A stretch of 9,930 nt of DNA from an uncultured Candidatus Saccharibacteria bacterium (lineage in GTDB: Bacteria; Patescibacteriota; Saccharimonadia; Saccharimonadales; Saccharimonadaceae): assembly GCA_947097085.1 (NCBI GenBank), contig CAMUQR010000030.1, forward strand, positions 1 through 9,930, written 5' to 3'. Within the stretch, counting starts at the first letter, position 1; every line of letters begins with the position of its first letter. The position numbers were made by a program, and so were the translations under genes. This document shows positions 1-4,658 of this stretch, piece after piece. The notes under the pieces were generated by a model, which was not told where the DNA came from, made no database searches, and worked only from the letters and a program-made list of their open reading frames with translations.

Positions 1-755
1 CTCCGTCTGGTGCTGGACAAATTAGTCTAACTTGGACGGCGCCGGTGAATGATGGTGGATCGGCGATTACTGATTACAAAATAGAGTATTGTCAATCGGA
101 TATGGCTGGGAATTGTTCAAGCGCATGGCAAGAATACGCCGATGGTGTCAGCACCGCCACTCAGGCGACCGTTAGTGGCTTAAGTACGGGTGGTACCCAA
201 AGCTATGCTTTTCGGGTAAGCGCTCGGAACGCTGTTGGGCATGGTGAGGCGAGCGCGGTTGCTGTGGCGAAGGCCGGTTTTATCTCGCTGTCGGTCTCGA
301 ATAGTGCATTGTCGATTGGTGTGACGCCGTTTAGCAACGGGAAGTTTAGTTCAGCAACGCATAATGTGTTAGTTAATGGCAATCTCTCGGCAGGCATGAC
401 GCTCAAGTTATCAATGGCTGGATCGGATAATGCTCTGCGTCATGGCACTTCGGTAATTAACACTACGAGCGCTACGGCGACTGCGCCAACTGTAGGTATG
501 GATGATAATGCCTGGGGTTATCGGGTGAATAATCTAAAATTCGGTATGGCAACTACTATTGAAACCAATATTGATGACACTAGCTATAAGTGGGCGAGGG
601 TGCAACCGTCTGGCTCAGCTGATGAGATCTACAAAACCACTGCGCCACTGTCTTTTGCGCAGACTATACCAGTATATTATGGCCTGAAAGTCAAACCAAC
701 AATTCCGGCTGGAGCTTATAGCGGATCAGTCCGGTATGAGTTGATTGCTAACTAA
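1..755 (+). CDS. Fibronectin type III domain surface/secreted protein, C-terminal part (5' truncated)
   Basis: The reading frame is open from base 3 to the TAA at 753-755 and continues off the left edge, so the GTG at 45 is not the real start; 250 residues are visible. The first ~90 residues read as a fibronectin type III domain: the WTAPVNDGGSAITDYKIEY strand pattern, then a YAFRVSARNAVGHGEAS strand near its end. This beta-sandwich fold is common in extracellular adhesion and cell-wall proteins. The last ~155 residues are rich in Ser, Thr, Asn and Gly, contain a WGYRV motif, and end with VYYGLKVKPTIPAGAYSGSV followed by RYELIAN. I associate that kind of ending with exported CPR/Saccharibacteria proteins (from memory, not searched). 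No LPXTG motif, C-terminal membrane helix or charged tail is present, so the mode of surface attachment is not visible. I see no intrinsic terminator before the next promoter 16 nt downstream. Export is inferred, because the N-terminus lies outside the window. Confidence 0.8.
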   Translation, partial: PSGAGQISLTWTAPVNDGGSAITDYKIEYCQSDMAGNCSSAWQEYADGVSTATQATVSGLSTGGTQSYAFRVSARNAVGHGEASAVAVAKAGFISLSVSNSALSIGVTPFSNGKFSSATHNVLVNGNLSAGMTLKLSMAGSDNALRHGTSVINTTSATATAPTVGMDDNAWGYRVNNLKFGMATTIETNIDDTSYKWARVQPSGSADEIYKTTAPLSFAQTIPVYYGLKVKPTIPAGAYSGSVRYELIAN

Positions 756-770
756 AATATATTTTAACTA

Positions 771-799
771 TTGACTTTTTATGATGGTTATGCTATAAT
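771..799 (+). promoter_or_regulatory. Strong sigma70-type promoter of the four-cysteine orphan gene
   Basis: TTGACT (771-776) and a perfect TATAAT (794-799) are separated by 17 bp, predicting transcription start near 806. The -35 box begins the 11-mer TTGACTTTTTA, which recurs in both minus-strand promoters upstream of the 120-aa orphan gene. Confidence 0.85.
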
Positions 800-805
800 G
801 CGTAG

Positions 806-1015
806 TGTAAGTTTGAGACAGAACTTACCGCACCTTTACAAAAGCAATTACTAGTCGGAAATCATTTTTTCTTCCGCTGGTTGTATCGATCCTTTGGCTA
901 AGGAATTATCGTTGGTCAAATGATCGATATGATCATGCACATTTTCAAAAAAATATTTAATCACCGTAGGACAAAAAGTCCTTTAAACTTACAAGGCGGT
1001 GATAAGGAGGATAAA
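806..1015 (+). promoter_or_regulatory. Structured 5' leader, candidate cis-regulatory RNA
   Basis: About 210 nt lie between the predicted transcription start and the ATG at 1016. Stems visible by eye: GTAAGTT/AACTTAC (807-813/822-828) right at the 5' end; CGGAA/TTCCG (856-860/872-876); TCCTT/AAGGA (890-894/900-904); ATGATC/GATCAT (920-925/931-936); ATCACCG/CGGTGAT (960-966/997-1003), which ends immediately before the Shine-Dalgarno AAGGAGG (1004-1010) and encloses AGGAC/GTCCT (968-972/978-982). The 5' arm extended by one base (GTAAGTTT, 807-814) also matches AAACTTAC at 985-992 perfectly, so an alternative long-range pairing is possible. TCCTT at 979-983 can pair with AAGGA of the Shine-Dalgarno. 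These pairings would suit translational control, but the ligand or effector is unknown and the structure is untested. I do not recognise a known riboswitch class. Confidence 0.5.
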
Positions 1016-1372
1016 ATGAAAATATATACTGATATTAACGAAGCTAATAAGGCTTTAAAGCAAATCCCAGTTGCTGAGCGCGCAAGATTGCGCCACCAGC
1101 AAACCAACATCAGACTTACTGATGTTGTGCCTGGGGAAAAACACACAGATGGGGGCGAATACGGCTTTTACACTCGCTTGCAGTGTAAAAGAACTGGTTT
1201 GTTTCTCATCTATACTACCTGCACGTGCGATTTTGACAGGTGCGGGACGACTGGCTACCCAGAGCCAGGCGAGGAGGAATATATCGTTTTAACTCAAAAA
1301 GAGTTAGACGGAATGATTGCTGAAAGCTTCAGAATTGAAGCCGCAGGCAGTCAGTATCCTTCCGCCTGGTAG
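1016..1372 (+). CDS. Orphan 118-aa four-cysteine protein
   Basis: I do not recognise this family. The ATG at 1016 is chosen because a perfect AAGGAGG (1004-1010) precedes it by 5 nt. The in-frame ATG at 920 lies in a hairpin without a well-spaced ribosome site and would add a basic, low-complexity 32-residue extension from what looks like leader RNA. The N-terminal ~30 residues look helical and charged (MKIYTDINEANKALKQIP). The middle carries Cys57, Cys69, Cys71 and Cys76 around the segment IYTTCTCDFDRCG, which could bind a metal or form disulfides; this is inference from spacing only. There is no signal peptide or membrane segment, so it is probably cytoplasmic. It is a single-gene unit with its own strong promoter, long leader and terminator, between a surface-protein gene and rpsB. 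Promoter and ribosome site suggest high potential expression. It could be a small regulator or stress protein, but nothing in the sequence decides this. Confidence 0.75.
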   Translation: MKIYTDINEANKALKQIPVAERARLRHQQTNIRLTDVVPGEKHTDGGEYGFYTRLQCKRTGLFLIYTTCTCDFDRCGTTGYPEPGEEEYIVLTQKELDGMIAESFRIEAAGSQYPSAW

Positions 1373-1391
1373 TATTTAGTAATTGCTTTTC

Positions 1392-1418
1392 AAGCCCGCG
1401 CCTAGCGTGGGCTTTTTT
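1392..1418 (+). terminator. Intrinsic terminator of the four-cysteine gene
   Basis: AAGCCCGCG (1392-1400) pairs with CGTGGGCTT (1406-1414), 9 bp with one G-U pair and loop CCTAG, followed by a run of six T (1413-1418). It lies 20 nt after the stop codon and abuts the rpsB promoter. Confidence 0.9.
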
Positions 1419-1419
1419 C

Positions 1420-1448
1420 TTGTCTTTTACATCAATTTACGGTATAAT
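1420..1448 (+). promoter_or_regulatory. rpsB-tsf promoter
   Basis: TTGTCT (1420-1425) and a perfect TATAAT (1443-1448) are spaced by 17 bp. The -35 box starts at the tail of the preceding terminator. Predicted transcription start is near 1455. Confidence 0.75.
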
Positions 1449-1454
1449 ATCACT

Positions 1455-1546
1455 TTGTAATAACATTAATGACGCAGTTCTTGAGGTAGCTTCTGATTAT
1501 CATGAGATGATTTAAGACTCGAGAACGAGGAAAAAGGAGTAAATCA
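1455..1546 (+). promoter_or_regulatory. Structured rpsB leader, candidate S2 autoregulatory site
   Basis: The ~92-nt leader holds a long-armed stem: GTTCTTGAG (1477-1485) pairs with CTCGAGAAC (1518-1526) over 9 bp with one G-U. Inside it, CTT/AAG (1490-1492/1514-1516) and ATCAT/ATGAT (1499-1503/1507-1511, loop GAG) can stack further. The stem ends 7 nt before the Shine-Dalgarno AAGGAGT (1534-1540). Bacterial rpsB leaders are known in several phyla to bind S2 for feedback control; whether this one does is inference. Confidence 0.5.
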
Positions 1547-2239
1547 ATGTCAAATATCGACATTAAGGCTTTGTTTGAAGCCGGTGTTCATTTCGGACAT
1601 AAAACCAGTCGCTGGCACCCAAAAATGGCGCCATATATCCACTCAAAACGCCAAGGTAGTCACATTATTGACCTAGCCAAAACCGTGGAAAATCTAGATT
1701 TAGCACTAGAAAAAATCGCTAAAGAAGTCACTAAAGGTGGCAAAGTACTGATTGTTGGTACTAAAAAATCTCTTAAAGATAAGGTTAAAGCTGTCGCTGA
1801 AGCGACCAACCAACCATATGTCTGTGAACGCTGGATCGGTGGTATGTTGACTAACGGTGCAACTATTTCGTCACAAATCCGCAAATTACACCAATACGAA
1901 AAATCAATGGCTTCGGGTGAATTTGAAAAACGCTATTCGAAGCTCGAAGTGCAACGCTACCAAGAGGAAATTGATGCGTTAAACCTCAAATATAGCGGTA
2001 TTAAAAACCTCACTACTAAGCCAGCTGTGGTGTTTGTGACCGACGCGATTGTTGACAAAAACGCCATCAAAGAAGCTAACAAGATGAATATCCCAGTAGT
2101 AGCACTGGTTGATACTAACGTTAACCCAGATGGTATTGACTATGTTGTGCCGGCTAATGACGACGCTATTAAAGGTGTTGAGTTAATCTTGGACTACTTA
2201 GCAGAAACTATTACAACTGCTCAAAAATCAGCTAAATAA
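1547..2239 (+). CDS. rpsB: Small ribosomal subunit protein S2 (uS2)
   Basis: S2 is a late-assembling protein of the 30S subunit, bound on the back near the head-body junction, and is needed for S1 or mRNA docking in many bacteria. The 230-aa length is close to the usual ~240. The N-terminus MSNIDIKALFEAGVHFGHKT with SRWHPKM after it is diagnostic. Other family blocks are GKVLIVGTKKS (~65-75), ERWIGGMLTN (~94-103), and the C-terminal PAVVFVTDAIVDKNAIKEAN followed by IPVVALVDTNVNPDGIDYVVP. The central charged segment (~105-145) is the expected coiled-coil hairpin. AAGGAGT lies 6 nt before the ATG. It is first in an operon with tsf, 26 nt downstream, the nearly universal pairing. The folded leader upstream suggests feedback control. 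Confidence 0.98.
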   Translation: MSNIDIKALFEAGVHFGHKTSRWHPKMAPYIHSKRQGSHIIDLAKTVENLDLALEKIAKEVTKGGKVLIVGTKKSLKDKVKAVAEATNQPYVCERWIGGMLTNGATISSQIRKLHQYEKSMASGEFEKRYSKLEVQRYQEEIDALNLKYSGIKNLTTKPAVVFVTDAIVDKNAIKEANKMNIPVVALVDTNVNPDGIDYVVPANDDAIKGVELILDYLAETITTAQKSAK

Positions 2240-2265
2240 TTTTTAATAAAAGAAAAGGGAATGAA

Positions 2266-2856
2266 ATGTCATTTACTGTTGAAGACATTAAAAAATTAAA
2301 AGACCTAACTGGCGTGGGCTTGACTGACGCTCGTGAGGCGCTCAAAGAAGCTGACGGTAACTTTGAAAAAGCCTTGGAAGCAATGCGCAAAAAAGGCCTG
2401 ACCCGAGCTGAAAAACGTGCAGAACGCGAAACTTGTGCCGGTGTAATCGATAGCTATGTCCATGACGGTCGGATCGGTGTGTTGGTAGAAGTGAACTGTG
2501 AAACCGACTTCGTAGCGCGTACTGAGGAGTTTAAAGCTCTGGCGCACGAAATCGCTCTGCAAATCGCCGCTATGAACCCAATTTATCTGTCACTCGAAGA
2601 CGTGCCGGCTGAGGAAATGGAGCGGGTTAAAGCTGAGGCGCTAGCATCTGATGATCTAGCTGGCAAACCAGCTGACATCGCTGAAAAAATCGTGGCTGGT
2701 CGTATCGAAAAATACTTCGCTGAAAAAACCTTGCTCAAACAAGCTTACATCAAAGAAGAATCAAAAACTGTTGAAGCAGTGGTTAAGGACGCAATCGCAA
2801 AACTTGGTGAAAACATCACTATCAAACGCTTCACGCGAATTGAAATGGGTCTATAG
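2266..2856 (+). CDS. tsf: Translation elongation factor Ts (EF-Ts), short form
   Basis: EF-Ts is the cytoplasmic guanine-nucleotide exchange factor that releases GDP from EF-Tu. At 196 aa it is much shorter than the ~280-aa E. coli protein and resembles the short Thermus-type form with one core exchange domain. Residues 1-45 form the UBA-like EF-Tu-contact domain (VEDIKKLKDLTGVGLTDARE, then ALKEADGNFEKALEAMRKKG). The catalytic NCETDFVAR motif is at 77-85, where Asp and Phe insert near the EF-Tu nucleotide site. The C-terminus EAVVKDAIAKLGENITIKRF closes the domain. The ATG at 2266 has AAGGGA (2255-2260) 5 nt upstream; the ATG at 2261 is out of frame. It is cotranscribed with rpsB and followed by a strong terminator. 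In most bacteria pyrH or frr would follow; here two opposite-strand orphan genes intervene. Confidence 0.97.
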   Translation: MSFTVEDIKKLKDLTGVGLTDAREALKEADGNFEKALEAMRKKGLTRAEKRAERETCAGVIDSYVHDGRIGVLVEVNCETDFVARTEEFKALAHEIALQIAAMNPIYLSLEDVPAEEMERVKAEALASDDLAGKPADIAEKIVAGRIEKYFAEKTLLKQAYIKEESKTVEAVVKDAIAKLGENITIKRFTRIEMGL

Positions 2857-2881
2857 TCTTAAACCCAATCTCGATACCTAT

Positions 2882-2914
2882 AAAAATACTCATCGGCACC
2901 TGATGAGTATTTTT
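2882..2914. terminator. Bidirectional intrinsic terminator between tsf and the 120-aa orphan gene
   Basis: AAAAATACTCATC (2882-2894) and GATGAGTATTTTT (2902-2914) form a perfect 13-bp stem with a 7-nt loop. A-run and T-run at opposite ends let it stop transcription from tsf on the plus strand and from the converging gene that ends at 2956 on the minus strand. Confidence 0.9.
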
Positions 2915-2955
2915 GATTTGTGTTTGTGTGTTTGTTTTTTGGTTATCGGGAAGGG

Positions 2956-3318
2956 TTAAGCGGTGGTAGGGAACTGGCTAGCAGCGATGACAACATCTTT
3001 GATGGCTTTGTCGATTTTGGTCAGACGGCTCATTTTGCGGATGGTGTCGGTTCCGAACATGGCTTTACCGCCGTCTTTGAAAATAATGGTGGTGAGTTTT
3101 TCCCATTTGTTGTTGGCAAACTCGAGTAGGGTATTGGTTTCGGTATACTCAACGCCACGGAAGAAGCCGTGTTCAATTGGCATCTCGACCTTGGTGATAG
3201 GGGTTTCGGCGTCATCAGTAGCGTCAGCTAGTTGATTGACTGTCACGGTTTTGATCACTTCGGTTTCGGGCATTAACACCTGAAACGATTTCGAGTTATA
3301 AGTTAAGTCTTGGTTCAT
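2956..3318 (-). CDS. Orphan 120-aa protein
   Basis: I do not recognise this family. The ATG at 3318 is preferred: AAGGA lies ~10 nt upstream and the predicted transcription start (~3355) leaves a ~37-nt leader. A TTG at 3348 would extend the frame by ten lysine- and asparagine-rich residues almost to the transcription start and has no ribosome site. The protein begins MNQDLTYNSKSFQVLMPETE and is probably soluble, with no signal peptide or membrane helix. An acidic stretch (ADATDDAETP, ~31-40) precedes a likely beta-rich centre (HGFFRGVEYTETNTLLEFAN, ~50-69). The end is basic and helical (KMSRLTKIDKAIKDVVIAAS, ~95-114). It is monocistronic and faces tsf, with which it shares a bidirectional terminator. 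Two tandem promoters lie upstream. Function is unknown; nothing indicates an enzyme active site, a DNA-binding helix-turn-helix or a toxin. Confidence 0.7.
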   Translation of the reverse strand: MNQDLTYNSKSFQVLMPETEVIKTVTVNQLADATDDAETPITKVEMPIEHGFFRGVEYTETNTLLEFANNKWEKLTTIIFKDGGKAMFGTDTIRKMSRLTKIDKAIKDVVIAASQFPTTA

Positions 3319-3361
3319 GTGGTTTTTGTCCTTTTTGTTTTGTTTCAAATATTATGCTTAC

Positions 3362-3390
3362 ATATTAGCATAAACTTAATAAAAAGTCAA
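3362..3390 (-). promoter_or_regulatory. Proximal promoter (P2) of the 120-aa orphan gene
   Basis: Read on the minus strand: TTGACT (plus 3385-3390), 17-bp spacer, TAATAT (3362-3367) preceded by TGC, an extended -10. The -10 lies inside an inverted repeat TATGC/GCATA that could be an operator. It shares TTGACTTTTTAT and TTATGCTA with the promoter at 771-799. Confidence 0.75.
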
Positions 3391-3423
3391 TACTTAAAAC
3401 ACATAATCTCTAAAATTAAAACT

Positions 3424-3448
3424 ACCAAGCCATAAAGACTTGGTTTTT
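3424..3448. repeat. Inverted repeat, hairpin between tandem promoters
   Basis: ACCAAG (3424-3429) and CTTGGT (3439-3444) form a 6-bp stem with a 9-nt loop. It is followed by TTTTT on the plus strand and by AGTTTTAATTTTAG on the minus strand. On the minus strand it would fall ~20-40 nt into a transcript from the upstream promoter, as a leader hairpin, attenuator or weak terminator of a short RNA. I see no plus-strand promoter that would make it a plus-strand terminator. Confidence 0.45.
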
Positions 3449-3469
3449 GCTATAAATAAGTATACTCTC

Positions 3470-3498
3470 ATTGTATCATACTTATGCTAAAAAGTCAA
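3470..3498 (-). promoter_or_regulatory. Distal promoter (P1), minus strand
   Basis: On the minus strand TTGACT (plus 3493-3498) and TACAAT (3470-3475) are spaced by 17 bp, giving a predicted start near 3463. The -35 region is again TTGACTTTTTA. It points toward the 120-aa gene, ~145 nt away, and could serve as its second promoter or drive a short RNA ending at the hairpin at 3424-3448. Confidence 0.65.
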
Positions 3499-3521
3499 GA
3501 TGATGACATGGTGAGGTAAAT

Positions 3522-3558
3522 AAAAAAACACCCCTTGAGTGTTTATATAATAGGGGTG
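3522..3558 (-). terminator. Intrinsic terminator of the 101-aa orphan gene
   Basis: On the minus strand CACCCCT pairs with AGGGGTG (plus 3552-3558 and 3529-3535) and is followed by seven U (A-run 3522-3528), 19 nt past the stop codon. A shorter competing hairpin, AAACAC/GTGTTT (plus 3526-3531/3539-3544), also ends at the U-run, so either fold could terminate. Confidence 0.8.
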
Positions 3559-3577
3559 CTTTGAATGAATGAACTTT

Positions 3578-3883
3578 TTATGTCTCGACCACATAGCTGT
3601 GGTCAATCTGATGATCTCCTGATGCGTCAGTATAGACAATCAGGCAATCATCCGTAATTTTTTGAGTAGAAACGACCACTCCGACGCCAATAACGTCTTC
3701 TGAGAGTGGACCGTCTAGTGTGTCTTGAAGACGTGTGCGCCATCCGAGGCCTTGAATGATTTTTTCGCGACCTTCATATTTCGGTACATATCCGTCCGCA
3801 ATGTTCACTTTTGTCATGAATTGTTCCGAAGCTTCTTTCGCAACGGTTTGTTGAACCTTTTCAACGAGGTTGGCAATATTCAT
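3578..3883 (-). CDS. Orphan 101-aa protein
   Basis: I do not recognise this family. The start at 3883 is well supported: a perfect AAGGAGG (complement of 3892-3898) lies 8 nt upstream. Residues 1-26 (MNIANLVEKVQQTVAKEASE onward) look like an amphipathic helix. A linker with GYVPKYEGREKIIQGLGWRT follows (~31-50). The C-terminal half alternates hydrophobic residues in a beta-like pattern (DVIGVGVVVSTQ, CLIVYTDASGD) and ends with acidic and histidine residues (DHQIDHSYVVET). It is soluble, with no signal peptide, membrane helix or obvious catalytic motif. It has its own promoter, a 5' hairpin and its own terminator, so it is monocistronic. It is divergent from frr and lies upstream of the 120-aa gene on the same strand. 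There is no overlap or coupling of the kind expected for a toxin-antitoxin pair. Strong expression is predicted from promoter and ribosome site. Confidence 0.75.
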   Translation of the reverse strand: MNIANLVEKVQQTVAKEASEQFMTKVNIADGYVPKYEGREKIIQGLGWRTRLQDTLDGPLSEDVIGVGVVVSTQKITDDCLIVYTDASGDHQIDHSYVVET

Positions 3884-3916
3884 GATTTTTTCCTCCTTAT
3901 AAAAGAACTAAAAATT

Positions 3917-3942
3917 GTTATTAGACGTAAGTGTCTAATAAC
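3917..3942 (-). promoter_or_regulatory. Perfect 10-bp inverted repeat at the 5' end of the 101-aa gene transcript
   Basis: GTTATTAGAC (3917-3926) and GTCTAATAAC (3933-3942) are perfect inverted repeats with a 6-nt spacer. The predicted transcription start (~3944) puts the hairpin at about +3 of the mRNA, ending ~20 nt before the Shine-Dalgarno. There is no U-run, so it is not a terminator. It could be a 5' stabilising hairpin or an operator for a dimeric repressor. Confidence 0.7.
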
Positions 3943-3950
3943 AGGACTAG

Positions 3951-3979
3951 ATTTTGACATATTTGGTTTAATAAGTCAA
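3951..3979 (-). promoter_or_regulatory. Promoter of the 101-aa orphan gene
   Basis: On the minus strand TTGACT (plus 3974-3979), a 17-bp spacer, and CAAAAT (3951-3956) preceded by TGT, an extended -10. The region after the -35 (TTGACTTATTA) is one base off the 11-mer of the other orphan-gene promoters. Confidence 0.65.
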
Positions 3980-4027
3980 TAGGTTAGTAATAAAATCGAC
4001 AAGGAACTTAATTTAAGCGGAGTTTTT

Positions 4028-4036
4028 TGGTATAAT
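4028..4036 (+). promoter_or_regulatory. frr promoter, extended -10 type
   Basis: TGGTATAAT (4028-4036) is a perfect TATAAT with the TGn extension. The -35 position (TTAATT, 4008-4013) is poor. Predicted start near 4043 gives a leader of only ~20 nt. The context TGGTATAATGTCAGC is nearly identical to that of the proS promoter. Confidence 0.75.
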
Positions 4037-4062
4037 GTCAGCAATAAACGAAAGTGAGGAAT

Positions 4063-4617
4063 ATGTTTGATCTTAAGCAATGTCAAAGTGAGATGGATAA
4101 AGTAATTGAGTTTTTTCAGCAGGCGATGAAATCGGTACGAACTGGCCGGGCGCATGCTTCGATGTTGGATAATGTGCGTGTCGAAGTTTATGGGACGCAA
4201 ATACCCCTCAATCAAGTCGCTAACGTAGTGGCGGCTGATGCCCAAATGCTAACGATTACACCGTTTGATGCGAATAATCTGCAGGCGATTGCTTCGGCGA
4301 TTCGCAATGATCAATCGCTGGGTCTGAATCCGAGTGATGATGGGCGATTGGTGCGAGTGCCAATTCCGGCACTAACCACCGAGCGACGCTTGGAAATCGT
4401 CAAGCAGGCTAGCGAAAAAGTCGAAGAAGCGAAAATCCGTGTCCGCAATGTCCGTCAAGAGGCGCTCAAAGACATTAAGAAACTCAAAGACGATAAACAA
4501 ATTTCGGAAGATGATGCGCGACGTTTCGAAAAAGATGTTCAGGATTTAGTCAATAAAACTCAGGAACGTGTCGAGGAATTGTTTAAGCAAAAAGAGAAGG
4601 AAATTACCACAATTTAG
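4063..4617 (+). CDS. frr: Ribosome recycling factor (RRF)
   Basis: RRF, with EF-G, splits the post-termination ribosome after peptide release. The 184-aa length matches the family (185 in E. coli). Domain I is the three-helix bundle: MFDLKQCQSEMDKVIEFFQQ, RTGRAHASMLD (26-36), then from ~105 ALTTERRLEIV, KIRVRNVRQEA (124-134) and DDKQISEDDARRFEKDVQDL to the end. Domain II is the small beta segment between them (~31-104), with VEVYGTQIPLNQVANV and the LGLNPSDDGRLVRVPIP block. The ATG at 4063 aligns with family N-termini. The GAGGA upstream is only 2 nt away, unusually close; the in-frame GTG at 4054 would add three residues but has no ribosome site. It heads frr-rseP-CPBP, with 41 nt to rseP. 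Confidence 0.97.
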   Translation: MFDLKQCQSEMDKVIEFFQQAMKSVRTGRAHASMLDNVRVEVYGTQIPLNQVANVVAADAQMLTITPFDANNLQAIASAIRNDQSLGLNPSDDGRLVRVPIPALTTERRLEIVKQASEKVEEAKIRVRNVRQEALKDIKKLKDDKQISEDDARRFEKDVQDLVNKTQERVEELFKQKEKEITTI

Positions 4618-4658
4618 GTAATTTTGAATCATCAAAACGACGAGGAAAAGGGGATAAA

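Noticed and set aside
920..1015. Longer N-terminus (150 aa) for the four-cysteine gene from ATG 920
   Set aside because: The extension lies in a structured leader, has no well-placed ribosome site, and the internal ATG at 1016 has a perfect AAGGAGG 5 nt upstream.
2920..3235. Plus-strand open frames opposite the 120-aa gene
   Set aside because: They lack ribosome sites, start inside or just after the tsf terminator, and give low-complexity translations; they are shadows of the minus-strand gene.
3318..3348. TTG start at 3348 for the 120-aa gene
   Set aside because: It falls ~7 nt from the predicted transcription start, has no ribosome site, and only adds a Lys/Asn-rich tail.
2956..3883. The two minus-strand orphan genes as a toxin-antitoxin pair
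   Set aside because: They are ~260 bp apart, have separate promoters and a terminator between them, and neither shows a DNA-binding or toxin motif. The spacing and structure are wrong for a TA operon.
3349..4062. Mobile element, CRISPR array or tRNA in the intergenic stretches around the orphan genes
   Set aside because: There are no regularly spaced repeats, transposase or cloverleaf; the repeats seen are promoters, terminators and single hairpins.
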